The translations under genes were made by a program, and so were the position numbers. 64,000 nucleotides of DNA from Dendrolimus kikuchii (taxonomy: Eukaryota > Arthropoda > Insecta > Lepidoptera > Lasiocampidae): assembly GCA_019925095.2 (NCBI GenBank), contig CM034394.1, forward strand, positions 21,128,272 through 21,192,271, written 5' to 3'. Every line of letters starts with the position of its first letter. The stretch's first letter is position 1. The notes under the pieces are model-generated. The model did not search any database. It saw only the letters and a list, made by a program, of their open reading frames with translations, and was not told where the DNA came from. Below are positions 20,830 to 31,738 of this stretch, piece after piece.

Positions 20830-21115
20830 ACAGCCCATAACTGTCCCAGTAATGGGCTCGGGCCTCCCACTGTAGGGGAACAAACAGTATACCCGCCACG
20901 CTTGTCCAAGGCGGCTTGGCAGGTTTAACACGTCGGTTATCTCGATGTACAGGTTGCATCACGATGTTTTTATTCACCGTTGTCAGCACGTGGTAATTGT
21001 AACAATATGCACATTAGGTCCGAAAACTGCCTAATCGGTGCATGCGTTCCGGCCAGGATCGAACCCGCGCCCTTTGAGTTTAGGACGTGTGCGCTAGCCA
21101 TTACGCTACCAAGAT
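20830..21115 (-). repeat. SINE B, tRNA-derived SINE
   Basis: Minus-strand copy with CAGCCCATAACTGTCCCAGT at the body end and the tRNA-like head at the right, with B-box GGGTTCGATCC intact. Confidence 0.85.
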
Positions 21116-21119
21116 ACCA

Positions 21120-21705
21120 GGAGATATGTGAAGCTCAATTATATATGAAAATTCATAACAGTTGATCATTGTAAGTTGTACACGTTGGTAAGAGCACTCA
21201 ACGGTGTAGAGTTGCGCCGCTATCGCGTGATTAATGCCGGCACGCCTCACAGGTAGCTGTGTTACACCGCCGTGGCCTAATTAATGATGTTTGCCACAAA
21301 TAGTATTTGCTACGGCAGCACACGATGTATTTTTTTCTAAAATATTACCCACTTTTATGTGTGAAAAATGGTAATAACATTTATGGAAGTATTCGGGCTA
21401 TTTTTAGATATTGATTTTCAAGTGTACACATGTATAAATATGTTGTACTTTTACAAAAATGTTGTGCTTTCAAATCATAATATGAGAAGTAAAAAAAGTA
21501 ATATATTTTTTTTTTTGCTTATCTCATTTATTTACTTAAATCAAGTATTGCTTATTAAGGGTTCTCACGTTGTTTCATTAGGGTATATTTTAGTTTCTAT
21601 TTCCCGAATAAAATCTAATTCCCGGGATATAAAATATTTGTAAAGCCGTTAGGAATAGTATTATATGACGGACAGCTTTAATAATTTTCTTTTTAATTTT
21701 TGATC
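21120..21705. other. No gene recognised
   Basis: A 91-codon ORF at 21,368-21,643 is Phe/Ile/Tyr-rich as expected of translated A+T-rich DNA. No domain is recognisable. Confidence 0.45.
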
Positions 21706-21710
21706 ATCAC

Positions 21711-22285
21711 TGTCAATGCGGAGATAAGAGTCGGTGGTACAGGTCACCATGGCTTGTCGTGCGTCAGAAGCGCCGGCCGAATACCACGCCATGCTGCACT
21801 AAATTACATTATCCGCCGGGCTCTTGTCACCACCGGGACCCCAGCCATTTTAGAGCCGAATGGACTGTGCCGCGACGATGGCAAGAGACCGGACGGGATG
21901 TCTTGGAGCCTTGGAAGAGGCGCGATCATTAGTTTGGGACGCAACGTGCGTTGACACTTTGGCAGCGTCCCATCTTCCCGATACGGCTGTGGTAGCTGGT
22001 GCAGCTGCCGCCCGACAAGAGGACCTAAAACGCCGCAAATATGTATCCGTTGGTAGTGGATATATATTTGCGGCTTTTGGTGTCGAAACTCTCGGGCTAT
22101 GGAGTCCAGAAGCCCATCGCCTTTATCGAGACCTATCAAAACGGTTGATAGATGTCTCGCGAAACCAAAACGCTGGCCTGTATTTTGGGCAACGCATAAG
22201 CGTTGCCATACAACGTGGTAATGCGGCCAGCGTTTTGGAAACGTTTCCAACTGACGGTGATTTGGGACCTATTTACTATTTGTAG
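21711..22285 (+). pseudogene. Relic of a LINE C-terminus with CCHC and restriction-like endonuclease
   Basis: Starting at 21,711 the frames give CQCGD, then [44 protein letters not shown]; after at least two frame changes, [19 protein letters not shown] and a 120-residue tail with FGVETLGLWSPEA and QRISVAIQRGNAASVLETFP before the stop at 22,285. C.C...H...C followed by R..RH and then KRPD...(V)WD is the layout of the zinc knuckle plus PD-(D/E)XK nuclease at the C-terminus of R2/R4-like LINEs. The tail motif QRIS.AIQRGNAAS is shared with 55,735-55,905. Broken and N-terminally absent, so non-functional. The RLE assignment is inference; a reverse transcriptase domain is not present here. Confidence 0.6.
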
Positions 22286-22289
22286 TTTT

Positions 22290-23455
22290 TATCTTTTATA
22301 AATTAAGTTGTGTATATATATATTATTAGAATAGGTATATTATGTAAAATAAATTCATGTACTTGTAATAAAAAACAAATAAAAATACTAATTTTTTATT
22401 GACTTAATTTTTTATATAAAACGTGTTATAGCGAAACAAAGATGACCAGTGGCGCTACCTAGTTATGTAAGGTTTAAGACCTTTCTGGGGTTATATTTAG
22501 TGGGCGAGTTTTAATCTTATTATTCCTCTTCCGTGTGAATATTGATTAATATAGATTTCTGCATACTCCATAAAAATGTACAAAGAGGGCAATTCGATAA
22601 AAACTAACGTCGAAAGGCGTAATCCAGCTACTGACTTCAAATTCAGTACTAAATTCATATTGGCATCATATAATTTTTTTTTAATAAGTCTTATTTTTTC
22701 TTTCTTACAATAGATTTTATAAACAAATTTTAATATACGAAACTATCTTAAAAATTAAACTACACTATAAAAAAGAAACCTAAAATTAAATATCAGAATT
22801 AAATAAAAAAGAGGGTATAATTGTAGATAAAATATTTGTTCCAAGCCATCTTATAGACTGATTTGAACTCAGTGCAGCGCTACTAAGTCTGACTGACTTC
22901 AATATTCCCGATTTAAAATTTTTAAGTCAGTCCGCTCCAAAAGTCAGTAGCATTTTAAACCTTCAGCCGCCAATATTAAGCACTACATTACAGCCAGTCA
23001 TTACAAGACCTCTTTTATTATAAGACGACAAAAAATATACTCTGCACTTAACCAGTGAACGTCTTACGAGACTACTTGTAAACATCTGCCACGTCTGAGA
23101 GTGCGGATAGCGACAACGGCAATTACAGTACGCGGGACATCTGCGACGGGTTGGCTTATATGCAATAAAGTAGCTGACGCGATGTTCGAGCCACGCGGTT
23201 GGAGGTGGCATGTTATAGCAATGTTTATATTTAGATTTGAGTTTAGATTTATGGGATGGATATTACTTTCATATTCGCGTTTGACGGCGTCTGTGGTTGA
23301 GTTGGATCAGTCTTTGGCGGCCTGGTTCACTGGATCACAAAGACTTTGGGTTTGATTGCCTAGCAGGATAAGTTTCATAAACGCCGGTTAAGCTAAAAGG
23401 ACAGATTTATGAATTCATCATTAGAGCTCTTTCTTTTTATATAGCACTGAACCTT
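22290..23455. other. No gene recognised
   Basis: Mostly A+T-rich. The patch 23,090-23,350 has two overlapping ORFs of about 82-84 codons on opposite strands without recognisable motifs. Confidence 0.4.
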
Positions 23456-23459
23456 GGCC

Positions 23460-24240
23460 TGTACTTGAGCGACATAATCAAGAACTGCGTGCCACGGAGA
23501 TGAATATGCTGCGGTGGACGTGCGGAATCACACGGAAAGATCTCACCAGGAACCCTGCATCTGTGGCAGTGTTCATGTCCGTGAGCAGACAGATTTCAAG
23601 AGAGTCGTTTACATCGGTAGGACGACGTTTTACTGAGGCTGGCATATGAGTTGTTCGGCGAACAAATGTCTAGTCATGCCACCTCCGTCAGATCCGGATA
23701 GAAGAGGTAGGCCTAAGAAACGCTGGCTTGACGTCGTGAAGGATTATAAGCGTAAATATGGTTTCAAAGCAAAGGATACTGAAGATCACGCGAAGTGGAG
23801 AAGAAAATCTTTGGTCTATACTTGAGCGACACAAGCAAGAACTGCGTGCCACGGAGATGAATATGCAGCGGTGGATGTGTGGAGTCACGTGGAAAGACCT
23901 CACCAGGAACTTCCGCATCTGTGGCAGTGTTCATGTCCGTGAGCAGACCGATTGCAAGAGAGTAGTCTACATCGGTACGACCACGTTTTACCGAGAGCGG
24001 ATTATTGAGTTATTCGGGGAACAAATGTCTAGTCATGCCACCTCCGTCAGGTCCAGATAGAAGAGGTCCGCCTAAGAAATGCTGGCTTGACGTCGTTAAT
24101 GAAGATAAGCGTAAATATGGTTTCAAAACAAAGGATGCTGAAGATCGCGCGAAATGCAGAAGAAACAGTAGGAAAGCGGATCCCAGGATTCAAAGCCAAC
24201 GCTTCGAATACAACTGGGATTTAACGCTAGAATGATGATG
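23460..24240 (+). pseudogene. RTE-like LINE pol C-terminus, tandemly duplicated
   Basis: Two direct copies with a 357-bp period (ACTTGAGCGACA at 23,463 and 23,820). The second is better preserved: LRATEMNMQRWMCGVTWKDL, RICGSVHVREQTD, MPPPSGPDRRGPPKKCWLDV, DAEDRAKCRRNSRKADP. RATEM.MLRW..G.T..D and G.PKK.WLD....D are hallmark C-terminal segments of RTE-like endonuclease/reverse-transcriptase proteins, which lie downstream of the catalytic domain. Both copies carry frameshifts. The first copy stops abruptly where the second begins. Confidence 0.75.
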
Positions 24241-24355
24241 ATGGTGGCAAGATAAGTTAAAATATGTCCGTTGTAATATTGATTTGCTTAATTTGTTTTT
24301 ATAATGTGTGCGTGAGTGAGTGTTGCCAGATTATTTAAGAGACCATATTACTTTA

Positions 24356-24695
24356 CTTTTTGAAGTGAAGCTTCTTTAGAATCGTTGTGATTTGAAACTC
24401 GATGAAACGCAAAGCGACACTAATAAGAGATAAACACACAGATCTATAGGAATAAGCCTGCGCGAGAATGAGATAGAACACTTTATATTTAATAATTGAA
24501 AGCACTATGATCATATAGATAGAGTTGGAAATGTTTTGAACTTTCTAGTTAATACTTCAAATTTCGTGTTTTACAGCTTAAATATATTATAGCGATATAA
24601 TATATGAAATGTAACGTCACGAAATTTAAAATCTCTCCCACCCCTTGTCACACTCTGTTTCACTTCTACTGTGTGTGAATTGCACACACACACAA
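24356..24695 (+). repeat. Family F element
   Basis: Starts TTTTTGAAGTGAAGCTTCTT, has TGCGCGAGAATGAGATAGAA, and ends TGTGAATTGCACACACACAC. The interior is fuller than in the 9.8-kb copy and matches the inverted 62.6-kb copy (AACGTCACGAAATTTA block). Confidence 0.65.
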
Positions 24696-24762
24696 TTTTT
24701 AATGTTCAATAAACAAATTGACAGACAAACATATACATACCATATTTTATTAAGCTAACCAC

Positions 24763-24985
24763 TTATCCGTGCAGGAACGGAGAAATATTACAATTTCCTG
24801 CGGCCGGGTGGCCTGTCGTAAGAGGCGACTAAACAATCCACAGCCAGGTGGTAGGGCATTTGCCCGACTGGATGGCTACCACCCCTGGTCTAGAGCATGC
24901 CGCCATAACAACTTTGAGTTGTGTTCCGGCATTAGTAACCAGGTTCCAGACTCACTTAAGAGAGCAGCAGCGCATTTGTAGCATA
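24763..24985 (+). repeat. Family A, 3'-truncated
   Basis: Starts TTATCCGTGCAGGAACGG and stops after GCGCATTTGTAGCAT without the A-tail. Truncation at the 3' side is unusual for retroposons and suggests a later deletion. Confidence 0.8.
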
Positions 24986-25282
24986 TCTCGCAGAAATATT
25001 CCATTTTTCAAATTTTAATTTAACAATCATTATAAAAGTATGACATGAAAAAAGAATAAACGTAAGTACTACATAACATTAAAACAAAGCCAACCAACAA
25101 GAACGAGGCTAAAGATATAAAGAAACTTAATATCACTTGTCCAAAGTCCGGAATATTCGGCGTTCCGCCGCTAAGCTGCCTTAATTAATAAATAAAGGCG
25201 GCAAGAAAAAAAGATAAACTCGACTAACGACTGTTGTCTAATTAAAATGAAACTATTATTAAAATTATTTCAACAATATTTA

Positions 25283-25441
25283 GCATTCAGGAGCCTTAAG
25301 AACAGACGAGCGTGCATGACAAGAGTTATGAATGTCAAAGAAGCAAGTGAGGTGTGTAAGAATAAGCCTGAATGGCGGTCTTTTGTACGTGCCTACCCCG
25401 CAAGGGAACTGGCGTGAAGTTATGTATGTATGTATGTATGT
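25283..25441 (+). mobile_element. RTE-like LINE, 5'-truncated copy
   Basis: The last 45 or so codons of the pol ORF plus (TATG)n. AATATTTA flanks it at 25,275-25,282 and 25,442-25,449. Confidence 0.85.
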
Positions 25442-25570
25442 AATATTTATCATCTTTTCCTAGTTTTATATTTATTTTGGTAAGTGTATTTTGTAATATT
25501 TTATTTACATATATCGCATTAGTATATTATTCATATTTTTATTAATGTATATTGTATCATGTAAGTATAT

Positions 25571-26079
25571 TGTTACGAGTTTAGCGGGACTCGAACTAAA
25601 ATGCCGTTGGAATTATTATAGAGTTTATTAGAACTATACAAACACGTATAACACAGGTACAAATATAACTGAACACAACAAGTCAAAACGTAATGCATGG
25701 GTAATGGTCGAAATTCACTAAACCACGCAAAGTTCGTCACTTATTAGATTCCCGATTGTAGTGCACATGGCTCGCTTCGCTCGTGGTTCTCGCTCAACTG
25801 CCACCCCCCTCCAGCAGGTCATTGTTTTATGCTGCACAAATGCAACATGTCCACCCGGCAGCGTGCACCGAGTTTCCTAGACTCAGCTTTTACTTTACAA
25901 TCCGTAACACCTGGCTAATGATTACAATACAATAATAGGCCGTATGCCAATAAGTAAACAGAAGAAGACGATCATAAAAGAATTTCAATGATATTAATTC
26001 AAATGCCGACGAGTAATAAATGTGCTTTGTTTCAGAGCTGCTGGTGGATTTGGTTTTTGTGGGGACCTGAGTTTTAACA
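25571..26079. mobile_element. Solo LTR, copy 1
   Basis: 509 bp from TGTTACGAGTTTAGCGGGAC to a TTTTAACA end, with ATAT on both sides (25,567-25,570 and 26,080-26,083). It is homologous end to end with 44,690-45,194 and 51,912-52,425. TG...CA termini and a 4-bp duplication indicate a Ty3/gypsy-type LTR; no internal region is attached, so it arose by LTR recombination. It differs from the gypsy element at 31.5 kb. Confidence 0.85.
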
Positions 26080-26149
26080 ATATATTTATAAGATACTGCT
26101 TCGGTAGTGAGAATAATACAACATACCTCTGTTCTTATAATTTTTTTTG

Positions 26150-26275
26150 TCCATCCAAAGGTTGTCTGGAAGAAATCGATAATAGCGATAAGACCGCCTA
26201 TTATATTGTAAAATTTTATTTCTGTTAACTGTATCTTTAAAACACAATAAAGCATATTCATTCATTCATTCAATA
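26150..26275 (+). repeat. Family C, CR1/L2-like LINE 3' end
   Basis: TCCATCCAAAGGTTGTCTGG, GATAAGACCGCCTATTATAT, CACAATAAAGCATATTC and an (ATTC)n tail. Confidence 0.75.
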
Positions 26276-26507
26276 TTTAATAAACTATGTAGATGTTCTT
26301 GTATTACACAAATTGAAACTGATCTCGTTAACTAATTACATTTTATTTGCTTAGTGCTAAAATAATTAAAAGATTTAATTATGATTGATATAGCCAGAAT
26401 AAATACCCCAGAGGTGCTTTGTTTTTAGTACTTTCGTAATAGAAATTTAACGTTTTAGCTGCACCTACTAAAATATACTTACGCAATATGTATATGTTTT
26501 TATGTAT

Positions 26508-27285
26508 GTAAGTCCCAAGAATACTCCTGTATTTTGCAAAGAAAAAAAAACCAGTATAGTTGTTAGAACATATTATAATAATTAAACAAGCTCGCTTTTA
26601 TATTATTTAATGATTTTGTTTGTTTTCTTTGAATATTAAACAGTTTTTATCAAATTTGGTTTTAGTTCTTTAAATGTTGGCGATATAGGATATGCTTTCA
26701 GTTATAAGTTAAGTCTTCTTTTTTATGGAATACGAAACCAAAGCTTACTTGAACTAGTCGGTGTGAAGAGCCCTATGTCTTTATAATTTTGTAGAACTAG
26801 CTGACCCGGCAAACTTCGTGCCGCCTCGGAATCAATAAATAAAAAACGTTGATTTCTGAACGACGGGACGAACATCAAACGTTTGACATTCAAAACCCAA
26901 AAAATGAAAAAGAACTTCAATTTGAAATTTAATTTGATTTCTGAATGACTTTGAAATTTAATTGATTTCTAAACGACGAGACGAACATCAAATGTTTGAC
27001 AGGTAGGCATAGTTTCTAAGGGAAAGCGAAATTGTTGTTTTTACTATATTCCAAGCATTTTTTTCATATTTACTCACCTTTTAAACCTTCCCTGGACTTC
27101 CAAAAAGAATACAAAATCAAAATTAGCCAAATCAGTCCAGCCGTTCTCGAATTATTGATATTCAAGATCACTTTAATGAAATTAGTAAGTAATGTTTATA
27201 AAGTGGCTAAGACTTCCTAAGTAGCTTTGCTTGTGGAAGTCCCAAGAATACTCCTGTATTTTACAAAGAAAACAATTCCAGTATA
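26508..27285. repeat. Segment flanked by 45-bp direct repeats
   Basis: AAGTCCCAAGAATACTCCTG (then TATTTTRCAAAGAAAA) occurs at about 26,512 and 27,238 in the same orientation. Between them lies a second, shorter duplication (GAACATCAAACGTTTGACA near 26,870 and GAACATCAAATGTTTGACA near 26,984). The origin is unknown; a tandem duplication is likely. Confidence 0.6.
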
Positions 27286-27338
27286 AATAAATTTCTTGGA
27301 AGTTGTTTTGTATGGTTAAGAAGAAACATAAAAAGTTT

Positions 27339-28544
27339 TCTCGCTCCGCAATATCGTAGAGAAGCAGCTGGCTATGGGCCGGAAGGTTTTCTGCGGTTTG
27401 GTGGATCTAGAGAAAGCATTTGACAGGGTTGTGCGGAAGGACCTCTGGGACATATTGCCCGGATATGGGATTAATGGCCAATTGATGCGTGCTGTGCAGT
27501 CCACTTACGAGGACTGTATGGCATGCGTGCGAGTGGAAGGCAGCCTGTCGCCCTGGTTTGACGTCAATATTGGCGTCCGCCAGGGCTGCGTGCTGTCGGC
27601 TTTGCTGTTCATCCTATATTTGGACGATTGTCTCCAGAGAATAAGATTGATGGATGTTGGGGTGCGGATGAGTGATCTAGTTGTAAGCACCTTGCTTTAT
27701 GCGGATGATGCCGTGCTTTTAGCCGAATCGCCATCAGAACTGCAAACACTAGTCACAATGATGAAAGATGACTGTCAGGCGAGAGGCTTACATTTGAATG
27801 CGAAGAAAACAAAGGTTATGGTGTTTGAAAGAGAAGAAACCAGAACGAATGCAAGGATAATGGTCGATCATGTTATGCTAGAGCAAGTGAATAAGTTTGT
27901 ATATCTTGGATGTGCTTTTAGCAAGGATGGAAGGTACACCGCTGATATAGAAAGAAGAGCTAATTTGGGGAATAGTGTGAATGGAGCGTTAGGTAAACTT
28001 CTAGGCGCTAAGAACCTCAGCCAGAAGGCCCAGCTCGCCATACACAACGCGGTGCTGGTACCTACGCTCACGTGTGGATGCGAGAGTTGGGTATGGAAGA
28101 GAGAGCATGAAAGTAGAGTAAACGCGGTCGAGATGCGAGCACTGCGCAAAATCTGCGGAGTGACGCTCGCGGACCGCGTTCGTAATACTGAAGTAAGAAA
28201 GAGAGTTGGTCTGAAAGAGAGTGTCGGGGTGAAGGTAAGGAAAGGAATGCTCCGGTGGTTCGGGCATGTGGAAAGAATGCATGATGAAAGAATGACTAAA
28301 CAGATATACAATGCAAAAGTGGATGGTTGCAGAAGTCGTGGAAGGCCACGACACACTTTCCATGATCAAATTGATCGTGTACTAGCAGAAGGTGATGTCA
28401 GGAGCCTTAAGAACAGACGAGCTTGCATGACAAGAGTTATGAATGTCAAAGAGGCAAGTGAGGTGTGTAAGAATAAGCCTAAATGGCACTCTGTTGTTCG
28501 TGCCTACCTCGCAAGGGAACTGGCGTGAAGTTATGTATGTATGT
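27339..28544 (+). mobile_element. RTE-like LINE, 5'-truncated, with target duplication
   Basis: 1.2 kb flanked by ATAAAAAGTTT at 27,328-27,338 and 28,545-28,555. It has the same 3' end and TATG tail as the copies at 13.1, 25.3, 37.0 and 61.4 kb. The endonuclease and the first part of the reverse transcriptase are missing. Confidence 0.9.
27374..28528 (+). CDS. LINE reverse transcriptase, C-terminal 384 residues
   Basis: The frame is open and continues upstream of the first Met to about 27,340 (LRNIVEKQLAMGRKVFC), so this Met is not a real start but an internal codon of a 5'-truncated copy. Motif A is VDLEKAFDRV (10-20), motif B GVRQGCVLSALLF near 65, catalytic YADD near 110, motif D KTKVMVFE near 141 and motif E FVYLGCAFSKDG near 176. 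The C-terminal part contains CGCESWVWK, MRALRKICGVTLADRVRN, MLRWFGHVERM and SRGRPRHTFHDQID. These are hallmarks of RTE-like insect LINE pol proteins. No stop or frameshift occurs, so the insertion is recent. It lacks the endonuclease and cannot be autonomous. Confidence 0.92.
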   Translation: MGRKVFCGLVDLEKAFDRVVRKDLWDILPGYGINGQLMRAVQSTYEDCMACVRVEGSLSPWFDVNIGVRQGCVLSALLFILYLDDCLQRIRLMDVGVRMSDLVVSTLLYADDAVLLAESPSELQTLVTMMKDDCQARGLHLNAKKTKVMVFEREETRTNARIMVDHVMLEQVNKFVYLGCAFSKDGRYTADIERRANLGNSVNGALGKLLGAKNLSQKAQLAIHNAVLVPTLTCGCESWVWKREHESRVNAVEMRALRKICGVTLADRVRNTEVRKRVGLKESVGVKVRKGMLRWFGHVERMHDERMTKQIYNAKVDGCRSRGRPRHTFHDQIDRVLAEGDVRSLKNRRACMTRVMNVKEASEVCKNKPKWHSVVRAYLARELA

Positions 28545-28794
28545 ATAAAAAGTTTCATGTAGAATATACTGAAATGTGGGCGTGATGGCTGATGGAGCTG
28601 ATGAGTGCTGAAGTAGAGGCCACGTCGCTGTAAAAACGCCTTCCAGTCTGGGTCGGGTCTGGATGAGCAGCAGTGAGTAACGATTGGCTGACGACGACGA
28701 TACTGAAACGTATTAAAAAATATGGATTTTGATACAAAAATTATACTACTTTAAATTTAAATTGAGACAATTAAGTAATTTATATTTAACTAGT

Positions 28795-28985
28795 GGCCCG
28801 GCGCGGTTTCAACCGCGCTTTGTCCCGCTCCCGTGGAATATAGCGTCATGTAGCCTATGACACTCCCTGTTAACGTAGCTTTCCAACAGTAAAATATTTT
28901 TTTAAATCGGTTTAGTAGATCTAGAGATTACCCCTTACAACGTCACAAACTCACAAACTTTAGCGCTTTATAATATTAGTATAGA
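28795..28985 (+). repeat. Family E, RTE-like LINE 3' end
   Basis: ACTAGTGGCCCGGCGCGGTT, CGTCACAAACTCACAAACTT and the terminal TATAATATTAGTATAGAT. A classic short 3' fragment. Confidence 0.7.
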
Positions 28986-28989
28986 TAAC

Positions 28990-29345
28990 TGGGATATGCC
29001 GGCGACTTCATCGACGCTTGACTTGAAATTCCAGGATTCCCAGGACACAAAGTACCGCAGCATTTATAAAAGGGTGTTTAGCTATCATTTTAAAGAATAC
29101 TGTGTCGGAATAAGCTAATTTTAATGCATCCAAACGACTACAAACCGCTCCTGGGAAAATCCGATAAAAAATATCACACATTCTAATACACAAAATTTGC
29201 ATTTGTATTTTTGTAAATATGTATATAAAGTATATATCTATATAACATATAAAACTTCTGCGTATATGTATATATATAATTATATCATTATGTATTTATT
29301 ATTAAAATTTAAGTAGTTGTACTACATGTTACTTATACTACTATC
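28990..29345. other. No gene recognised
   Basis: A+T-rich with short TATA-type runs at 29,217-29,290. Nothing further seen. Confidence 0.4.
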
Positions 29346-29351
29346 GACATT

Positions 29352-29472
29352 AGAGCAGCAGCGCATTTGTAGCAACTTTGCTGTTGCATATGTCCATAGG
29401 CGATGGTAACCGCTTCCCATCAAGTGGGCCGTCTGCCTGTCTGCTGACCTCCTGCAATAAAAAAAATAAAAA
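29352..29472 (+). repeat. Family A, 5'-truncated
   Basis: From GAGCAGCAGCGCATTTGTAG to CCTCCTGCAATAAAAAAAAT. Confidence 0.85.
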
Positions 29473-29493
29473 AATATCATCTCAATTCATTTA

Positions 29494-29632
29494 TGGGGTT
29501 GTCTGGAAGAGATCGCTTTTTTAGCGATATGACCACCTTTTGCGCACAATTAGATATAGTTTTAGTCTGTAAGTATATTTTTGTATTGGTACACCAAATA
29601 ATAAAGCTTTATCTATCTCTATCTATCTGTCT
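29494..29632 (+). repeat. Family C, CR1/L2-like LINE 3' end
   Basis: GGTTGTCTGGAAGAGATCGC, AATAAAGCTTTATCTATC and a (TATC)n-type tail. Confidence 0.75.
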
Positions 29633-29796
29633 TTTGAAAAAATACTGAAGACACCAGAAAACACATCCTTACATTAATTTTGAATGTGAGAAGATACTTC
29701 TCAGGTAATATATCAAAAAAAAAACTTGATATAAGCTAATTACGTGTATTGTCTCGTACACTCAGTTTTTGATAAGCTTAAAGCTGTCAATATAAT

Positions 29797-30337
29797 ATTT
29801 TCTTAAGCTTTCGCGATTTATATACCTAAAAAAATACGTTTTAACAGTTTTAACCGCCGTAATTTATATGATTTTTATTAGTGCGACGTTTCGGCCACTT
29901 TTCAGTGGTCGTGATCAGGGAAGACAAAGATGTCAAGTGTTAATGATTTAAACCACTGAAAAGTGGCCGAAACGTCGGAATAGAATAGAATAGAAAAGAT
30001 TGAACATTTATTGCACAAACTGTCACAATCATAAAATTACAAAGTAGTTCAAGTTTTTTGCTGGGACGACAGTTTGTCCTTTCAGACGTACAATACAGGC
30101 GATTGCAATGGTGCCTGGCCATAATTATATTATTTAATCAATCAACAAATTATTAAATTAATATAAAACTTTATTTTTATAGAAACAAAACAATGTCACA
30201 TTACTATAAATTATATTTTATCGTCAATTAATCAATTTCAAAATTATACTGTTATACATTATGTAAGTCGTCATGAATTATAATAATAAAAATCAAATAA
30301 ATTACCTCGCTTAAAAGTGTTAAAACGTAGTTTTATT
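29797..30337. mobile_element. Family H palindromic element, interrupted
   Basis: The left arm begins TTTTCTTAAGCTTTCGCGAT and contains GCGACGTTTCGGCCACTTTT; the right arm begins near 29,950 with CCACTGAAAAGTGGCCGAAA and resumes at about 30,287 as AAATCAAATAAATTACC, ending ACGTAGTTTTATT near 30,337. The gap is filled by a family C-like fragment. Confidence 0.6.
29978..30286 (-). repeat. LINE 3' fragment nested in family H
   Basis: Begins with a GAATAGAATAGAATAG tail equivalent, then ATTGAACATTTATTGCACAA. The minus strand gives TGTGCAATAAATGTTC, a CR1/L2-like 3' end with an (ATTCT)n tail. The right limit is approximate. Confidence 0.55.
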
Positions 30338-30339
30338 AA

Positions 30340-30985
30340 GCTGTGAATATATTTGAACTATGCGTTCTATTTCTTGAAATATATTTGCGGTGTTCTAAGC
30401 GAATCAAACATGTTTGTATAATCGAAATTTACAAAATAACGTAGCAAAAGTTATGAAGTTTTAATTAATATGAAATTAATTAAAAATGAAGAATCATTAC
30501 GCGTCCTCCCACAAAGCCTCTAACTTTAACAGACCCTCAGTTTCCTTAACAAAAATTATTACTTTCAAATGACACGAAACAAATTTAAAGTTTACCTGTA
30601 AAGTAACACAATACATAGATAATTTTCTAAGTCGAATAAACTTTGAAACTTCAACTTTGCCAACTCTTGCCGTTCTCGAATTCACAAAGGCGGTGTATGA
30701 AAAAGGAATGTAAACCACACGCGATTCGATACTGTATTTCTAGTATACAAAGTTGAGTTTTGATTGTACGCATTTTTAGTTCATTCTCATTGAGTGTAGG
30801 AAAAGAAGTGTGACTATGGAACCGTGAAAAGTTAAAAAGCGAGCCGGTGTCTGTCTTTCCGCGTCGGCGTAGGAAAACTGCTCAATTTCCGCACTCTAGA
30901 CTTGCTAAAATGTGCTGAATAGATTGAATTCATCTTTACAAAGAACAAGTATATGATGTAAGGTGCAAAAATCGGTCCCAAATGT
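30340..30985. other. No gene recognised
   Basis: A 73-codon minus-strand ORF (30,497-30,718) has no recognisable motif. Otherwise unremarkable. Confidence 0.4.
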
Positions 30986-30987
30986 AT

Positions 30988-31222
30988 TTTTTTTATTGCT
31001 GGAGTTCAGTATGGACTGACGGCCCAACTGTGATGGAAAGTGGTTACCGTCAATTATGAACTTTTGCAATACTCAAGGTGCTACCAATGTGCTTCCGAAC
31101 ACATGGATAGGACTGGAACTAATGCCTGAACACAAGTCAAGGTTGTTATGGCGGCATACTCTAGACCAGGGGTGGTAGTCATCCAGACGGGCAAACGCCC
31201 TACCAACTGGCTGTGTAATGTG
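30988..31222 (-). repeat. Family A subfamily copy
   Basis: Poly(T), TTATTGCTGGAGTTCAGTA, then GGTTGTTATGGCGGCATACT and GGTGGTAGTCATCCAGACGG. Diverged copy with the 5' end missing. Confidence 0.75.
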
Positions 31223-31502
31223 GGATAATTAATCGTAATTATCATATTACCATATCATATTATAACCTAATCACACTATGTAGGCTGTTTTGTCGCCGCG
31301 CGGCCTCTTGCGTTATGCCGTGCGGCCACGCCTAAGATTTCCTAGAGATATGGTTGACGAGTCGTTGCAGGAGTAAAACAACGTATGCATTATAAATACT
31401 AACTGTGCGCAGAAGGTTTGCCGATAGCCTCATGATGTCACGCGTCGATGATCAGTAGGGTTGACAAAAAAGGTTACATAAATAGTTGTTATAATAAAAC
31501 TA

Positions 31503-31702
31503 TATAGTAGTTTAAATATATTAAGCTACCACAATTAATTATTAAAGATGTTATAGATAAATTTGGATTCATTTAGTAATTAGAAAAACGTCTTATATCA
31601 TCGCAGACATCAGCGAAGTCTCACTTACATGACATGACATTATATATATATTCATAAACGTTGGTAGAGGTTGGTGCTGAAGAACAAAACCTCCGTGTTA
31701 CA
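31503..31702 (-). repeat. 3' LTR of the gypsy element
   Basis: Read on the minus strand it starts TGTAACACGGAGGTTTTG and ends GTAGCTTAATATATTTAAAC then TACTATA. The same 200 bp lies at the other end. Confidence 0.92.
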
Positions 31703-31718
31703 TCCTCCCCCTCTGACC
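31703..31718 (-). promoter_or_regulatory. Polypurine tract
   Basis: The minus strand reads GGTCAGAGGGGGAGGA directly before the 3' LTR TGTAACA. This is the expected plus-strand primer and fixes the LTR boundary. Confidence 0.88.
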
Positions 31719-31738
31719 TAGATTAACCGTCCTCGTAT

